A stretch of 64,000 nucleotides of DNA, taken from contig CAJHNH020008445.1 of NCBI GenBank assembly GCA_905116865.2, forward strand, positions 139,501-203,500, given 5' to 3'. The notes under the pieces are model-generated. The model saw only the letters and a program-made list of their open reading frames with translations, was not told the DNA's origin and searched no databases. A program made the translations under genes and the position numbers. Position 1 is the first letter of the stretch. Each line of letters opens with the position of its first letter. This DNA is from Candidula unifasciata. Its lineage: Eukaryota; Mollusca; Gastropoda; Stylommatophora; Geomitridae. Of the stretch, positions 1 through 56,700 are shown piece after piece.

Positions 1-1
1 G

Positions 2-175
2 GATGAATCCTGGGTTAATGCTCATCATATGTATGCTAAAGAATGGCAATCAATAAAAGGTGAACAGAAAACAAAAAACATTCCAAGCAGCAAAGGCCAG
101 CGCATTTTACTAACTTATGCAGGAAGCAGTGAAAAGGGCCTTATCCATGATGCTGGACTTATTTTTCAATCTTAA
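2..175 (+). pseudogene. IS630/Tc1-like DDE transposase, 5' fragment
   Basis: Frame 2 reads DESWVNAHHMYAKEWQ, then SSKGQRILLTYAGSSEKGLI and HDAGLIFQS before a stop. This resembles the DETW(V/L)NA.HT...W...P.GKG.R...HAGS..G.I..A.L.F segment of widespread invertebrate IS630-like transposases, where the first D/E belongs to the catalytic triad. It begins before the window and breaks at about 175. The matching downstream half is at 3098-3549. Confidence 0.65.
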
Positions 176-179
176 ATTT

Positions 180-2280
180 TGACATATTCATGGCATTGTG
201 GTGCTGGGGTGTCTGTGGGTTACCTACCTCCCCGGGCAGCAGCTAGAAATGCCCTGTACCAGTTCTAAAGGAAATATGGGTTGTGTTTCTGCCTTTCCCT
301 TTAACACGTAGCTAAGGTGGGGCTCACAGTGTGCTCATTCCCCGCCACCAGATTGCCTGCAGGTTTCGCTGAGCTCTTCATGGCTCTAAGCATGGCCTAA
401 GCATGAGTAGTTGGGGCAACTGGATCGTCACGTCCTGAGTCCCTGTGCCTTCACGATAGTTTCCGGTATTCAGGAGGGGGGGGGGGTTAGCATACTTGTT
501 TCCATTCCTAGGACTGTTCAGCACACCTCTGGCTCCTTCCCTCCCACAGGGGGCAGTACGGTGTGGTGCACCGGGTTTATTATCGAGGTTTGCTCCTCTA
601 GATCCATTGTGTTTTGCCTGGGGATTCGCACCCCCAGTTACCAGGGCTACCTCGGGGAGGCTGTGACTCTTCGCCACGCACAATGGTCTTGAGGTAAGAG
701 AGGTTTTGCTAGGTCAAGAGGCTGACACCACAATGGACGCTCCTTTCGTGAACAGATGTTCACTAGACCTAGGGTGAAGTAAGGGGGGGGGGGGGGGGGG
801 GGGGGGGGGCCACTACCCACAACACCAACACTTCTTACCCCCTGCCTCTCGAGGCTCAGTCCCATTTTTCAATCAAAAAGTATGAAAGGACAACCACACT
901 GAAATGAATAGATACATTTTCAGGTATTGGATAAAGAATTATCTTCTTCCAATTCTGGACAGACCATCATGCCTAGTGTCGCATGACAGCATCCACACAT
1001 CTGCCGCAGTAGGAAGGTCCACAGGCTGAACACCCCCAAACTCGTCATCGTAACTATGAATTAGTATAGGCCAAGCATAGTTATATAGTTCGTTTGTTGT
1101 GGGGGAGTCCTGATAGGAAAAATCTCTATAAATCCCTATGATATTGACTCTTTTAGGCTTTTAGTGTCGAATTACACGTTAGGACACATTTTCTACGCCT
1201 ATTCTAAATAAATGGTCTGACCACTGCACTGCATTAGTGAGCGGGATTCGTACGCTAACTGCTGTAGTTAGGGGACGTGTTTGTGTGCGTCACTTCTCTA
1301 TGGTCCGGTCTTGGAGGCAGTCGCTTTCCTTGTGTCTCGCCAATTGACCGTTAAAAGGACAAGATTCTTTATTCTCTTTTCTTTTATCATGGGTGAGTTT
1401 TCATAGAGGTTTTTATTTGAATATTTGTGCTTTTAGTGTCTGTGTTGTAGGTAAGTAAGGTCAGCGGTTGGATAATGCGAATCTGTTTGCCTACGATTCT
1501 TGCTATGGAAGACGGCGAAGGGAGCTCCGGATCGGAATGCACTTTCGGCAGACATTTCTCGCAGAATTCTTCGAAATGACCTTCTAAACCTCTACAGATC
1601 AATCAATCTACATATCTGGAGTGGGTTTGTGGTATGGATAACTTTGTATTATTAGTTATTTGCTGTTATTCGGAATCAGAACTTGGTAAGTCGCTGAACT
1701 GTTGTGAATGACAAGTAGCTTCTGGGCAGGCATGACGTCATATCCGCTGTTGCTAGGTGACTTCGTAACCACAACAAGCTTCGACTGTCGTATTGTTTTC
1801 AGAACATATTTCAGTCGGTCTTGGTTTTGACTTCATCGCCTATCCCTTATTTTCCCTATTAGTGGAAAGGGTACGTTAGAAGGAAGGGTAAATAATGGAG
1901 ATCTGTCTAACCTTTGCTACAGAACTGAATCCAGGAACTATTCGAGTTAATGATCTAGTGCTCACACTAGGAAACTAAAGGGATTCTAAGATAGAGGTAA
2001 CCAACCTTCATGGTTTGGAATAACCTTAAGTATATCTGAGCATTGGGAGGAAGTAAGGACCTTGATTAAATAGGTGCGTTGAGTACGGTTCGCTCATGGC
2101 TGTTGCTTTGCATTTTTCAGGATTTCTGAAGATCCAACAAGTGTCCGTGTATGGTAGTGTGGTTCCAACTGCCACCACCCAATAAGTAATTTACGTGTGG
2201 TGAATTGCTGTGCTGAATGTGTGGACGATACTTTATCGACGTCTTCCGATATCGAGTTGATTGTCCTTGATCAACGCCAG
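180..2280. other. Non-coding sequence splitting the transposase remnant, with a poly-G run
   Basis: No coding gene recognised. It separates the two transposase halves, so it is probably inserted or expanded repeat DNA. A pure G run of about 29 bases lies at about 781-809 and a shorter one (about 11) at 476-487. ORFs here lack conserved motifs and have G-run-derived translations. Confidence 0.5.
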
Positions 2281-2490
2281 AAGCTGATTCGTTCCTGTGA
2301 AGTCGTGTTGTGAAACACGGCAGTGTGAAACTCTATTTCGGCATCTTGAGAAGCTGCTTCATTCCTGTAAAGTCGTGCTGTGAAGTACGGCAGTGAGAAA
2401 TTCCTTTCCGGCATCCTGAGAAGCAGCTTCGTTCCTGTGAAGTCGTACAGTAAAGTACGGTGTTGTGTAACTCCATTCTGGCACCCTGAG
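2281..2490 (+). repeat. Three-copy 70-bp tandem repeat
   Basis: Units start at 2281, 2351 and 2421, each beginning AAGC(T/A)G(A/C)TTC(G/A)TTCCTG and ending in GGCA.C.TGAG. The third unit has diverged most. A partial fourth begins at 2491. Confidence 0.8.
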
Positions 2491-3097
2491 GAGCTACGAG
2501 ATCTAATCAGATAAGTTGAAGTGACTGACATAAGATAGCTCGACTCCAAATGGGCCTTCGTAATCAAATCTTCTCCTCCGCCATGATGATCCAGAAAGTC
2601 TATATGTCTATGTAGAAAAACTCTTTCTCTTGTGTTAGATTTTCAAAGTTTTGATCGTTCCTTTTTAATTCTTCACGATGCTTTTCATCAACTTTGTTAT
2701 AGTGAATTGATTACAACAGTATTATAGTTCATCAGTCTTCTAGTTAGTAGAAAAGTTTCGTGTTATTGAAATTCATTGTCTTATTCACAGAGGCAGTGTT
2801 GTCTTGTCAAATTCGCTGTTGATTATTTGTTTGACTGGACTTGCATTGTTCCAGTCTGGGGGCAAACAGTGGTGGGGACGTCTGGCCGAGAGGTACCCAA
2901 GTGTTCATAATAACCCTGTGGAGTCAGAGCTCGTGTCACCTCATCCCTGAGACAGGTTGAATGGAAAGTTTGAACCGAGGGTTAGGCCTCTAGACGAACG
3001 AGAGCCACCATTCAAAACACTCCTGTCTCAGAGCACCTGAGGGATTTGTGAAAATATTCCGTTAGTAAAGGTGCGTGACAAAACTGCCATACGACAC

Positions 3098-3549
3098 CTA
3101 GTAATGGATAATGCCGCCTATCATAATGACATCAAATACAAAAGATCAAATTAGGACATGGCTTGCCAAGGAGAAAGTCAACTTTGACGACACATATTTG
3201 AAGGCAGAGTTGTTGCAGCTTGTTAGGCAAAACAAATAAGACAAAGGTGTACCATACTGACAAAATCATTAATTAATACGGCCATACTCGTCTGCGACTC
3301 CATGCTTATCCAATAGAACTTGTTTGGGCTAAAGTCAAAAGACAAGTTGCCGAAAAGAAGAGTACATTTAAAATGTGTGATGTTGAAGTTCTAACACGCG
3401 AGTCCCTCTCAACAACAGACATTCATTTCTGGAAAAAGTGTGTTGAACATGTTCTCCGAAAGGAAGACGAGTACTGGCACCAAGATGGATTACAATTTGT
3501 TCAGCCAGTAAAAATTTTCAACCTTTTGAAATCGTCAGATTCAGAATGA
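3098..3549 (+). pseudogene. IS630/Tc1-like DDE transposase, 3' fragment
   Basis: Begins LVMDNAAYHNDIKY, the VMDNAPYHN motif with the second catalytic D, then TWLAKEKVNFDDTYLKAELL, a frameshift, then HGHTRLRLHAYPIELVWAKV (family pattern HG...LRLPPYH.(D/E)LNPIE..W..VK) and CVEHVLRKEDEYWHQDG. Several stops and shifts make it inactive. It is the continuation of the fragment at 2-175. Confidence 0.75.
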
Positions 3550-3659
3550 TTAAAACCATTTTTGATGAGTGGTTAAATATCATCAACCCGTTAGGTATAT
3601 CTACAGTTGCAACATCTCAATATCCAAATGTGTCAATCAATTTGCTGTGCGGTGAAGAT

Positions 3660-4060
3660 ATGCCCTGGGGTTTAATGGTGACCGAAGGGGAATACTAACT
3701 GTTGCATACTGAGGACATGCTTACAACTGAACAAGGCAGACAGATTGACTGGATCTGCACCACTGGGTGGTGAATTGATACATGATAAGGCAGATATGGT
3801 CAAGGCCCATTGGAAACAACTAACAAAGTCAGAAGACAAAATAGATTATTATGACCTGAAGAGAATGATACACGTGTGTGTGACCAGAGGGCCTGGCCGG
3901 TACACTACACTCAGAGAAAAGGAAAAATGGAAACATAATCAGACTGCGTCCAGTACCATTATTATTGCAAGTCTGCGCTGGCTGCTGAAGACGAGGACAG
4001 AGCGCATATGTAAATGCCCTGAGGGCTGTGCTGTCTTTCTTGACTCAACTCAACTCAGCT
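3660..4060 (+). pseudogene. LINE RNase H C-terminal fragment
   Basis: Reads GSAPLGGELIHDKADMVKAH then the DLKRMIHVCVTRGPGRYTTL pattern and RWLLKTRTERICKCPEGC, close to the pieces at 40490-40800 and 56210-56542. The preceding RNase H (HAG..GNE.AD) is decayed. It is the tail of the ORF2 of an RNase-H-bearing non-LTR retrotransposon, 5'-truncated. Confidence 0.7.
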
Positions 4061-5790
4061 CAACTAAACATAAATGGCAACTAATAAGCCTATCAATGTA
4101 TTTATTATGAAGACACACCTCTGAATCCAGAAATTCAGATGTTTACTGTAAAATCTAAAAGTTCACTCTACTTATTTACAGTGGTTCAAAAAGATCAAGG
4201 GAACTGGCTGAGCATCCTGAGCATCTATGGATTAAAGAATACCAATTTGTTTTCTTTTTGTTATGGATATTTTAAGGCTGCATGCAAAAAAAATCACTGC
4301 GATCTAACAGGTAGTTTTCGAGAAAATGGCTTGCAAGTGTGTTTTATTAATTACTAGCTGTACCCGGCCACGTGTTGCTGTGGCATAATTTGGCTAAATG
4401 GAAAAGAAAGAAAATAGAAATTGCATATGTCTAATATGGTTTACTGTCACAATCATTGTCTGCGCACATACAGAGATAGTCTTCGATGCCCCCCTCCCTC
4501 TCCCAAATCCACCTACTACTCGCTTCCTCATCAAAGGCTTTTGGAAAAGAAAGACAATAGAAATCACACGTGTCTAATATAGTTAATGTCCCAATCATTC
4601 TCTGCACAGATATAGTCTGGTTTGCCACTTCAGAACACGCAACATATAATTGCGTCTTTATATTAGTGGTCGTTTAAATGGTATTACTAGCACAGTAAAA
4701 AAATGGTTATTTGGTTATCACATGCTAAAGCTGTTTGTATTTTTTTTAAGAGACGGAAGTAAAGCTTACTACTGTACTTGTAAATAACCAAGTAAGTTGT
4801 AAAAAAAATGAGAATAGCGGAGGTAACGTTAGTAAAATATAAACAAATTGAGAAATGAAAACTTTAAAATCATGCGTTAAGCTCTTTAAGTTAACAGTTT
4901 CTGTCATCACCTTCTCCCCTCCCCCATCTGCTCTCTCTCTCATCGAAGGATTTGAAAGTCATCACCCGACAATATTTTTTGTAACTAACGTTAATATCCA
5001 GACTAAAATAGGGAGCAGGAATTGTAATGAGTAGTAAATGCGGCTAGTGTAATATTTACCACACTATCCTTCAAGTACCAGTACAACTACTACCACCACC
5101 ACTACCACAATAAATAAAATAATGTCACTGCTGTTTTACCGTAGTAGTAGACAGGGAGTCGTGAGCCAGAGGATTTGGCGCCACAAGGCTAATGCTGTCT
5201 GCACGGACTGGTCAGGTTAGGATGTGTATTTTCGCTCCCCAACAGAAAAATGCCATCAGCTTACCGGCGGTCTCCGGCATGATAGCACTACGGTGTAACC
5301 GCTCAATCACAACAACTACTACTGCTGCTACTTTGAGTGGGTAAGGCTTGACTTGAAGCTCTTTCAGTTACCAGTTTATGCTACTCCTCTTCCCCCCCCC
5401 CCCTCCTAATTTACTGACTACTCTTTCCTTCATTGAAGTAGTTTGGAGAAAAAAACCAAGTGAAATGCAACGAAAACAGGAAAAATACACCATAATTACG
5501 AAATGAACGCTATGATAAACAACACAGCCTAATTCCAACGCAATGTCAGAAGAAATAATTAAATCGAAATGAAAATAAATGGAAATCTACGAAAATTCAG
5601 CGTTACCATGCAATCAGAAAGTTTGAAAAGAAATCAAAAGCATGCGAAATGGTCAAATTTAATTATCATCTGGTTTACCCACATACCTGTATTTTAATTT
5701 TTTTATATTTTTAAAATAGTTTTTTAGGCCACATGGCTAGTGCTGTACTGGGGATTCTTCTTCTTCTTCTTCTTGTGTTCGCTTTCTGAT

Positions 5791-7107
5791 TTACACCGAC
5801 AGACAGGTTCTTGTGATAAACTTGACTGTTTTTATGAGTTCATTTTTAGTCCCATACAACTTAGTGTACAGTGATGACTCACTGGGCCAGTGTTCCTTTC
5901 TTAATGGGCCGAACAAGGGACAGTCTTGCAGGACATGTTCTGTAGTCTGCACACATAGCCTACAAGGGCACAAAGGTGAACTACTTAGACGAAGCCTGTG
6001 CATATGCTGGTTAAGTTTGTTATGTCCTGTCCTGAGACGTAGGACAATGACCTGCCCATGCCGGTCAAGTAAGTGGTAGTCATCTTTGGCCAGACTCTGT
6101 TCACTTCTAATAGCCTGGATGGCCCTTTTCTTCTCATAGTATGTTACTGCATTCTCTTCCTGATCACATTCTGCCCCCCTTTTTTAGCAAGTTTATCTGC
6201 GGTTTTTCGTTTCCTGGTATACCACAGTGGGATGGCACCCACTGGAGTACAGTACACTTTTGGGGCAGCCACCTTGCCAAGTTCAGATCTCAAGTGAGGG
6301 AGTTTGCCACTCTTGAGGGCTTGAAGCACTGAAAGCGCATCTGTGAATATAACCACTTGGTGGCAGTCAGAACTGGTGTTGTGTAACATTTCGGCAGCCT
6401 GCTCTAGTGCTACAATCTCTGCTGTGTAGTTGGAACAGAATTTACCAGTGGGTATCCACTTTGTGTGGCGGTGGTTGCCTGGGTATGTAATAAAGACTCC
6501 AGCACCCCCCCATTTTTAACCGCACTGGTTGCTGATCCATCTGTGTAAACATGTATCCATGACTGTTCGGGATAGTTTTTCATGAATCATGCTAAGAGCA
6601 GCTGTTCGTTTTTTGAAGATCATTGGACTCATCTCCAGTTGTGAATCCACTGACTGAAGTCATTATCTGTATTGTGTCACTGACTTGCTCCCAAGGTACA
6701 GGGTATAGGGTAGGTTTCAGCGGTGTTGTTCTAATAGGTAGATCAGCTTGATACTGTCTTCTAAGTCTTTTCCCCCGATGGACAAAGCTGCTACGCTTGA
6801 GACGCCCTAATGCCAGATCATCTAACCTTTTATTCATTGGGTGTGACTGCATACTATTAAACTTCTCCATCTGGATCATAGTTTTAGTGTCTCTTCTATA
6901 GGACAGTGTCTGCATTGCAGTTATTTTCTGCATCTTCAGGATTGGTGCAGTTTTCATGGATCCTGTGATGAGTCTAAGAGCTTGATTTTGCACTCTGTCT
7001 AACGATTGTAGATGGGAATTAGCAGCTGTTGACCATGCTGTTGCACCAAACTCCAAGTGGGGTCTTATCGCTCCATTATAAACTTTCTTTAGGGTTTTTC
7101 CATTCAC
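5791..7107 (-). pseudogene. LINE thumb, RNase H and C-terminal finger
   Basis: Thumb-type text HLEFGATAWSTAANSHLQ (7107-6592), then RNase H beginning VYTDGSATSA near 6530-6490, an AE region, then IFTDALSVLQAL (6389-6144). The third acidic region is disrupted. The C-terminal CPCRLCVQTTEHVLQDCP (6003-5791) is a Cys/His finger seen at the end of I-like LINE ORFs. Confidence 0.88.
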
Positions 7108-7132
7108 TCCCCATCCTGTACCTGCCAGTTTT

Positions 7133-8325
7133 CTAAGTAGGCCTAGTCGTCTCCTGGCCTTCCCTTTCTACATTTTCTATATGTTTGCTCCATGTGAGCC
7201 TTTTATCAAATGTTACTCCAAGATAAGTGGGGAAGCTTTCTTCCTTTAGCAAGGATGTTCCTAGGTGAATACTAGCAGCTTTGTCCCTGGGGGAAAGAGA
7301 GAAAAGCGTTGTGGATGTTTTGTCTGTGTTGATGGCAACATGCCATTTTTCTGCCCATGTCATCAAGAGATCTGCTGCTCGCTGCATTCTTATATTTGCC
7401 CACTGTGGTGTGTTCATCGGTACACCAAAGTGCCAGATCATCTGCATACAGGGCAGCTTTTACTCCCGTAGGGAGGTCTTTCACCAGATCATTTATATAC
7501 ACAAGAAAGAGAGTTGGAGAGATAACTCCTCCCTGTGGTACTCCTTGCCGAATTAACACTTTTCGACTCTGCTGGCCATCAAGACTGACTCTAGTTCTCC
7601 TGCTGTGTAAGAAGGATTGGATCCATTTTAGCATGTTTCCTTGGATTCCATTTCTCTTCAGTTTTGCAATGAGACCATCTTTCCAGACTTTGTCAAAAGC
7701 TTGTTTGAAGTCAACCCATACCGCCAGGACCTTTTTCTTCTCTTGGAAGGCATCCTCTACAGCTTGTGACAGGTAGGTGACTTGGTCTTCTATGCTGTGA
7801 CATTCCCTAAACCCAGCCTGCTCTGGCACCAAGATCTGCTCAGATTCTAAGTGCCATTTCAGTCTTGAATTTACAATTCTTTCCAATGTCTTTCCTACAC
7901 AGCTCGTGAGACTAATTGGGCGATAGCTCGAAGCCTGTGTCTTAATTTTTCCTTTTTTTAAAATGGGTATTGTGATGGCTTCTCTCCATACTTGAGGCAC
8001 CAAACCTTTCTCCCAGCTGATGTTGAAAATTTCCAGCAGCTTTACTTTAGCAGATGAGGTCAGGTTGGTTAGCATTTCGTTGCTGATTTCATCTGGACCT
8101 GCAGACTTTTTTTAACTTAAGCCTAAAGATGGCATTTTGTAGTTCGCCCATGGTAAATGGCTCCCTCATAGAGGCAGGAATATCTGTCTGTCTCTTATTT
8201 GTTTGTATTTCTTTCCTTATTTCTCTCTGATGGTCCTCATTAAGGGTCAGGTTGCTTTCAACACTATATGTTCTGGCAAAACAAATCTGCAGCTTGTTTT
8301 CCTCTAAGGATTTTGTCACCATCAC
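7133..8325 (-). pseudogene. LINE reverse transcriptase domain
   Basis: Motifs in order: SYRPISLTSCVGKTLERI, VPEQAGFRECHSIEDQV, AVWVDFKQAFDKVWK, IRQGVPQGGVISP and the catalytic ALYADDLALW. Then a frameshift near 7300-7440 leads into YLGVTFDKRLTW (thumb). The linker 8264-8710 between endonuclease and RT is also readable. Typical non-LTR RT; catalytic aspartates are present but the frame is broken. Confidence 0.93.
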
Positions 8326-8664
8326 TTAGCGTGATTGTTTGTCTAGGAGAGAAACTCTCTTCATTGAGTGATTTGGCTAATCTCCAGAGTTTCTTGCCAT
8401 CTTTATCAAGGTTTAGAGCTGCTGTTTTATTTCTCCAGCTTTTCCGTTTTTCTTCAAGTTTAGTTCTCTGGAACACTGCTACAGCCTTTTTCCATTTGAT
8501 GTGGTTGTCAGGTGAAGGTTGGGATTCTGCATCCTTTCTAGCCTGATTCATTGTTTCCTGGCATTCCTGGAGTGTGCTGGACCAGTACGGTCTGTAGTTG
8601 TGTCGACAGCCTCTGGGGATTGCTTCTTTTGCAGCTTGTAGAATACTTCTATTGAAATCGTGCA

Positions 8665-9655
8665 CTATAGCATTGATATCCCTATTTTGTACCTTGAGAG
8701 CAGACAACAATGTGCTTGTCCTGTGTCTGTACAGGCCCCAGTTGGCTTTCTTGTAGGTCCATCTTGTGATGACTGGGCCTGTATTAACTGATACATTCTT
8801 GACAGTAAGAAAAGTCGGGCGATGGTCACTGCCCCCAGCTGGTCTCCCACCTCTCTACTTATCATTCCAGATATATCTGGGGTAGAAAAGGCAAGATCTG
8901 GGGTTGACGTTGTCTGCCACCTTTTGGAGTAGAAGGTAGGAGTATCTGAGGGGGCATTGATCAGGATCAGAGAGTGGTCATCTTGCCATGTTTCCACCTC
9001 TTCACCCCTATTGTCGAGATGGTTATAGCCCCAGCTCTGTGAATGACTGTTGAAGTCTCCAACTGCAATAAAGTTGGTATTTGGTACTGGCACAGAGCTG
9101 AGGTTTAGCGATTTGTCATTGGGACAGTAGTAATTAAGGAGGTCTAATTCCACTTTGTCTGTCTTAAGCTGCAGGAGTTGGTACTCAGCTCCATCCATAT
9201 AAGACATTTTCTCGCATGGATGGATACTGTTTTTTCACAAGGGTGAGTACTCCTCCTTTTCGCCTGCCTTGTCTGTCAGATCTGAAGCACTGGTAGCCTC
9301 TCACTTTAAATATCTGATCTGCCTGCAAATGGGTCTCTTGGATGCAACATACACTGACATGCTTTTCATAGAGGATGTTTTCCAGCTCCAACTTTTTGCT
9401 GTAGCCAGCCTGCTTACTGCTGACACCCTCTGCATTCCAGTGCATTATGACAAAAGGCAATTTGGGATCTTTTTTGTCTAACTGGTTTTGGTCAGTAGCT
9501 ATCCTCCGCCGTCTCCTGACTCCACAAGACGGTCTAGGAGGTCCTCCAGTAGCTGGGGGTGGATTCTGTCGAGGCTCAGAACCCGGCACTGCACCTGCCT
9601 GGTGGAGCTCCACAGGGCGAGCACCAACATTAAATTTGTCTGACGGTGTAATCAT
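8665..9655 (-). pseudogene. LINE apurinic-like endonuclease domain
   Basis: Reads VIMHWNAEGVSSKQ (metal-binding N), CCIQETHLQ (catalytic E), LNYYCPND, AVGDFNSHSQSWGY and TPDLAF. The closing GSDHRPT motif is present at about 8815-8835 but in another frame, so a one-base indel lies just before it. A second shift near 9200 separates the N-terminal part. The basic, Pro-rich N-terminus (residues before about 70) has no gag-like finger. Confidence 0.88.
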
Positions 9656-9949
9656 ATATATAGCGTGGGGTTGCGTAGTACTGTGGTTTTTGATCCGCCT
9701 TCTGGCCCAGTATTTCCGACTTCAGGATCTCTTGAGAGGGAGAGTAGGCTCATCCCTTCGCCTTTACCTCGTTTGTTGTCCCATCCAGTTTCCCGCTGGG
9801 GGTTAAGACCCCAACCTTCAACTGGATTGCTGGGAAGAACAGGGTCCACCACGTAAAGGTGAGGTAGGCTTGAGCAAGAGAGGCTAATAGACATTAAGAG
9901 TCTTGTATTGCGCATCATTGCTCCATTTGGACCCCACTGGGGATTCAAA

Positions 9950-10020
9950 CGCTAGACCCCCGCACAGGAACCCAGTGTACTAACCATTAGACCAGCCAAC
10001 CACTGCTTCTGAACAACGAA
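9950..10020 (-). repeat. tRNA-like module in Helitron copy B
   Basis: On the minus strand, GCAGTGGTTGGCTGGTCTAA... reads like a tRNA half with an A-box-like TGGTCTAATGG and, across the LINE junction, a B-box-like GTTTGAATCCCC. The equivalent uninterrupted module in copy A is at 23688-23760. The LINE inserted in the B-box-like part. Confidence 0.6.
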
Positions 10021-10719
10021 AAGATAACAAAACTACGCAAGATGTATGTCCCGATTCTAACACAACTCAAACCGCAGGCAATTGTTTTCTCATTAACAGA
10101 TATCCCAGATATAAACTTCAAGTATTATTGAAACGGCACAACAATAGAAATCGTAAGTGTCTAACACGGTAAATGTCGCAATAATTGTCTGCACAGAAAT
10201 AGCACCCCCCCCCCTCCCACCTTTCTCTTCCCCTCTCTCAATTCTACCGACTACTTTCTAACTCATCGAACATTGTTTGAAAAAAAAGAAAAGAGATATC
10301 GTGTATAATATAGTTAACGTCGCAATCAGCGATATAGAAATAGTCTGGTTTGATGTATGGGCAGATGTAAAAAAATGGAGGGTCCCGTGTCTACTGCGCA
10401 TGCACTGTGAAAGTCGATCGCCCATGTGCATTTACTAACGTGGCTATAATTAAATGCCACTAAAAATGGAAATATTAGTTTCGAAGATTTTTGCAACAAA
10501 TGTGGTCACCTATCTCTAACAATGACAGGTAGAATTTCAAACAATGATGGGTAAACATCTGGTATCAAAACAAACATATCCTGAAAATTTCAGCTAAATC
10601 GGTTCAGTAGTTTCCGAGTCTATAGCTCATAAACAAACACACAAACATTGATTTATTTATATATAGATAGTAAAGTAATAATAGTTATCTGGCCTGATTG
10701 ACATTGCAATTAGTTTTAC

Positions 10720-55197
<44,478 letters not shown>

Positions 55198-55229
55198 CTA
55201 AACAGAGTAATGAACTGATTAAGTAAATG

Positions 55230-56100
55230 AATCCTCAGTAACCTAATAAATATTAATTTAAGTAACATAATTAGTTTGATTAAATTCTCAATTTGTCAAT
55301 ACACAATAAGGTCTACCACTGAGTTTTTATTACCATTTTCAGAATAAAGAAATGGTGTCAACTTGTGCAGTAAGGTGGTCAGTAACTGGCATACTTATTT
55401 TAGAAGCCCTACATATTTAACTGTGTCTGGCACGTTTTGATATATGAGATTCACTATGTAGATTTTTTTTTAGGAGATGTTTTTTATCCAGTGGTTGATG
55501 TGGAGTACTAGCAAAAAACAAGCCATTCCTTTAGTAATAATAGAAAATGTGTTAAAAAAATACAAACTGGTGAATCCTTGGGTATATACCTAGGCAGTGA
55601 GCATGTTGCTGCAGTCCAAAAATCAACCTCAATCTGCTTTTCCCCTCTAGTCTGCTACCGTAAGGTCTGACACCCAGAGTTTACAAAATCTCAATCTGGA
55701 TAGCAGACCAACAGGATAAATCCCAAATGCAACTCCTATAAGTTATAATTAGAGCTTATACAAAAATATACCAGAGACAATGCATGAATACCTCAAATAT
55801 GAGGATGATTTTTAATTCTCTCTGACCCGAATGTGATGTCTAGATATACCATACCAATTCGAGCAGCATGGCGTGAAAACCATACAACTCATAGTGGCTA
55901 TATCAACAGTACAGAATATGAGTCATCATTGTAAAAAACACTAAATAAAGCATGCTAAGAAGAAGACTGGAGCACTTTTGGGTAATCCTCCGGCATTTGA
56001 GTCAAATTTTCTAAATTATTTTTAATTAAACTAGCATAGTTGCATTCCACTTGGAAAATGAAATCCAAAGGTACCTTATTCATGCCTCTATGACAATACT
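55230..56100. other. 5' flank of DDX42, nothing recognised
   Basis: AT-rich sequence upstream of the first coding exon; a non-coding first exon of DDX42 is expected somewhere between here and 59.4 kb but cannot be placed. Confidence 0.4.
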
Positions 56101-56542
56101 AAGAATGTTGAGAAAGGTGAAAACAAGCATGCATCATGCAGAGTGCAAGGCAAGCATCAATTCAGTGTTCCCGGGTAGTTAGTATCTTTTGGATATTTTT
56201 TCCAGGTCATGTCGGTGTGTTGGGAAATGGGCAGGCAGATAGACTGGCTGACTCTGCACTACTGGTGGTAAATTGATGTATGACAAGTTAGATATTGTGA
56301 GCGCCCTTTGGGAGCGAGTGAAAAGTGCGGAGGTGCAGATAGATCATTATGGTCTAAGGAGAATGGCGCTGCGAGAAGTTACCAGGGGATCTGGCCGACG
56401 CTCAACACTCAAGAAAAGGATGAGACAGATATACATTCATACAGTTACTGGTGCCATCGGAATTGGAACTCTTCGCTTGCTGCTAAAGATGGGGACTGAG
56501 CACTTAAGGGAGTGTCCTGAGTGCTGTGATGTCGATTCTTAA
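56100..56542 (+). pseudogene. LINE RNase H C-terminal fragment
   Basis: Reads (G)HVGVLGNGQADRLADSALL, then MMYDKLDIVSALWERVKSAE, VQIDHYGLRRMALREVTRG and RECPECCDVDS before the stop. The best preserved tail of this family; the N-terminal part is missing. Confidence 0.82.
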
Positions 56543-56700
56543 TTATACATTGTCAATACTAAGAGAAAAATTAATTTATAAATTCTATAAATAACAGAAG
56601 AATAAAGCTAAATAACACTTTAAAACTTCAAACCAAGTCAGCTAACTAGCTCTACCTCTCATTTTGGTTGACTTTTCTAAAGTGTTAATTTCATAGCTTT

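Larger units (their letters stand above)
5758..9935 (-). mobile_element. Nearly full-length LINE with endonuclease, RT and RNase H
   Basis: A 4.18-kb non-LTR retrotransposon flanked by an 11-bp target duplication ACTGGGGATTC at 5747-5757 and 9936-9946. The minus-strand 3' end carries a (GAA)n tail (5758-5774). A single continuous coding layout, basic N-terminus, AP endonuclease, RT, RNase H and a C-terminal Cys/His finger, points to an I/Ingi-like clade within the Jockey-I group (class inferred from domain order). Several frameshifts make it dead, but termini and duplication are intact, so insertion is fairly recent. Confidence 0.9.
4354..10667 (-). mobile_element. Helitron-like element, family 1, copy B (inverted; LINE inserted)
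   Basis: Reverse-complement copy of the element at 23027-25241. On the minus strand it starts A|TCTATATATAAATAAATCAATG (10667) and ends with hairpin GCCAC-AGCAACAC-GTGGC, a short spacer and CAGCTAG|T (4354), the TC...hairpin...CTRR signature with insertion between A and T. Removing the 4.2-kb LINE and its target duplication leaves about 2.1 kb, the same size as the other copy. No Rep/helicase coding is present, so it is non-autonomous. Confidence 0.85.

Noticed and set aside
411..865. Overlapping ORFs on both strands in a GC-rich stretch
   Set aside because: Driven by G tracts; no conserved motif and no matching splice context.
9652..9948. Separate protein-coding gene upstream of the LINE endonuclease
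   Set aside because: It lies in the 5' end of the LINE and crosses its target duplication at 9936, so it is LINE leader sequence, not a host gene.
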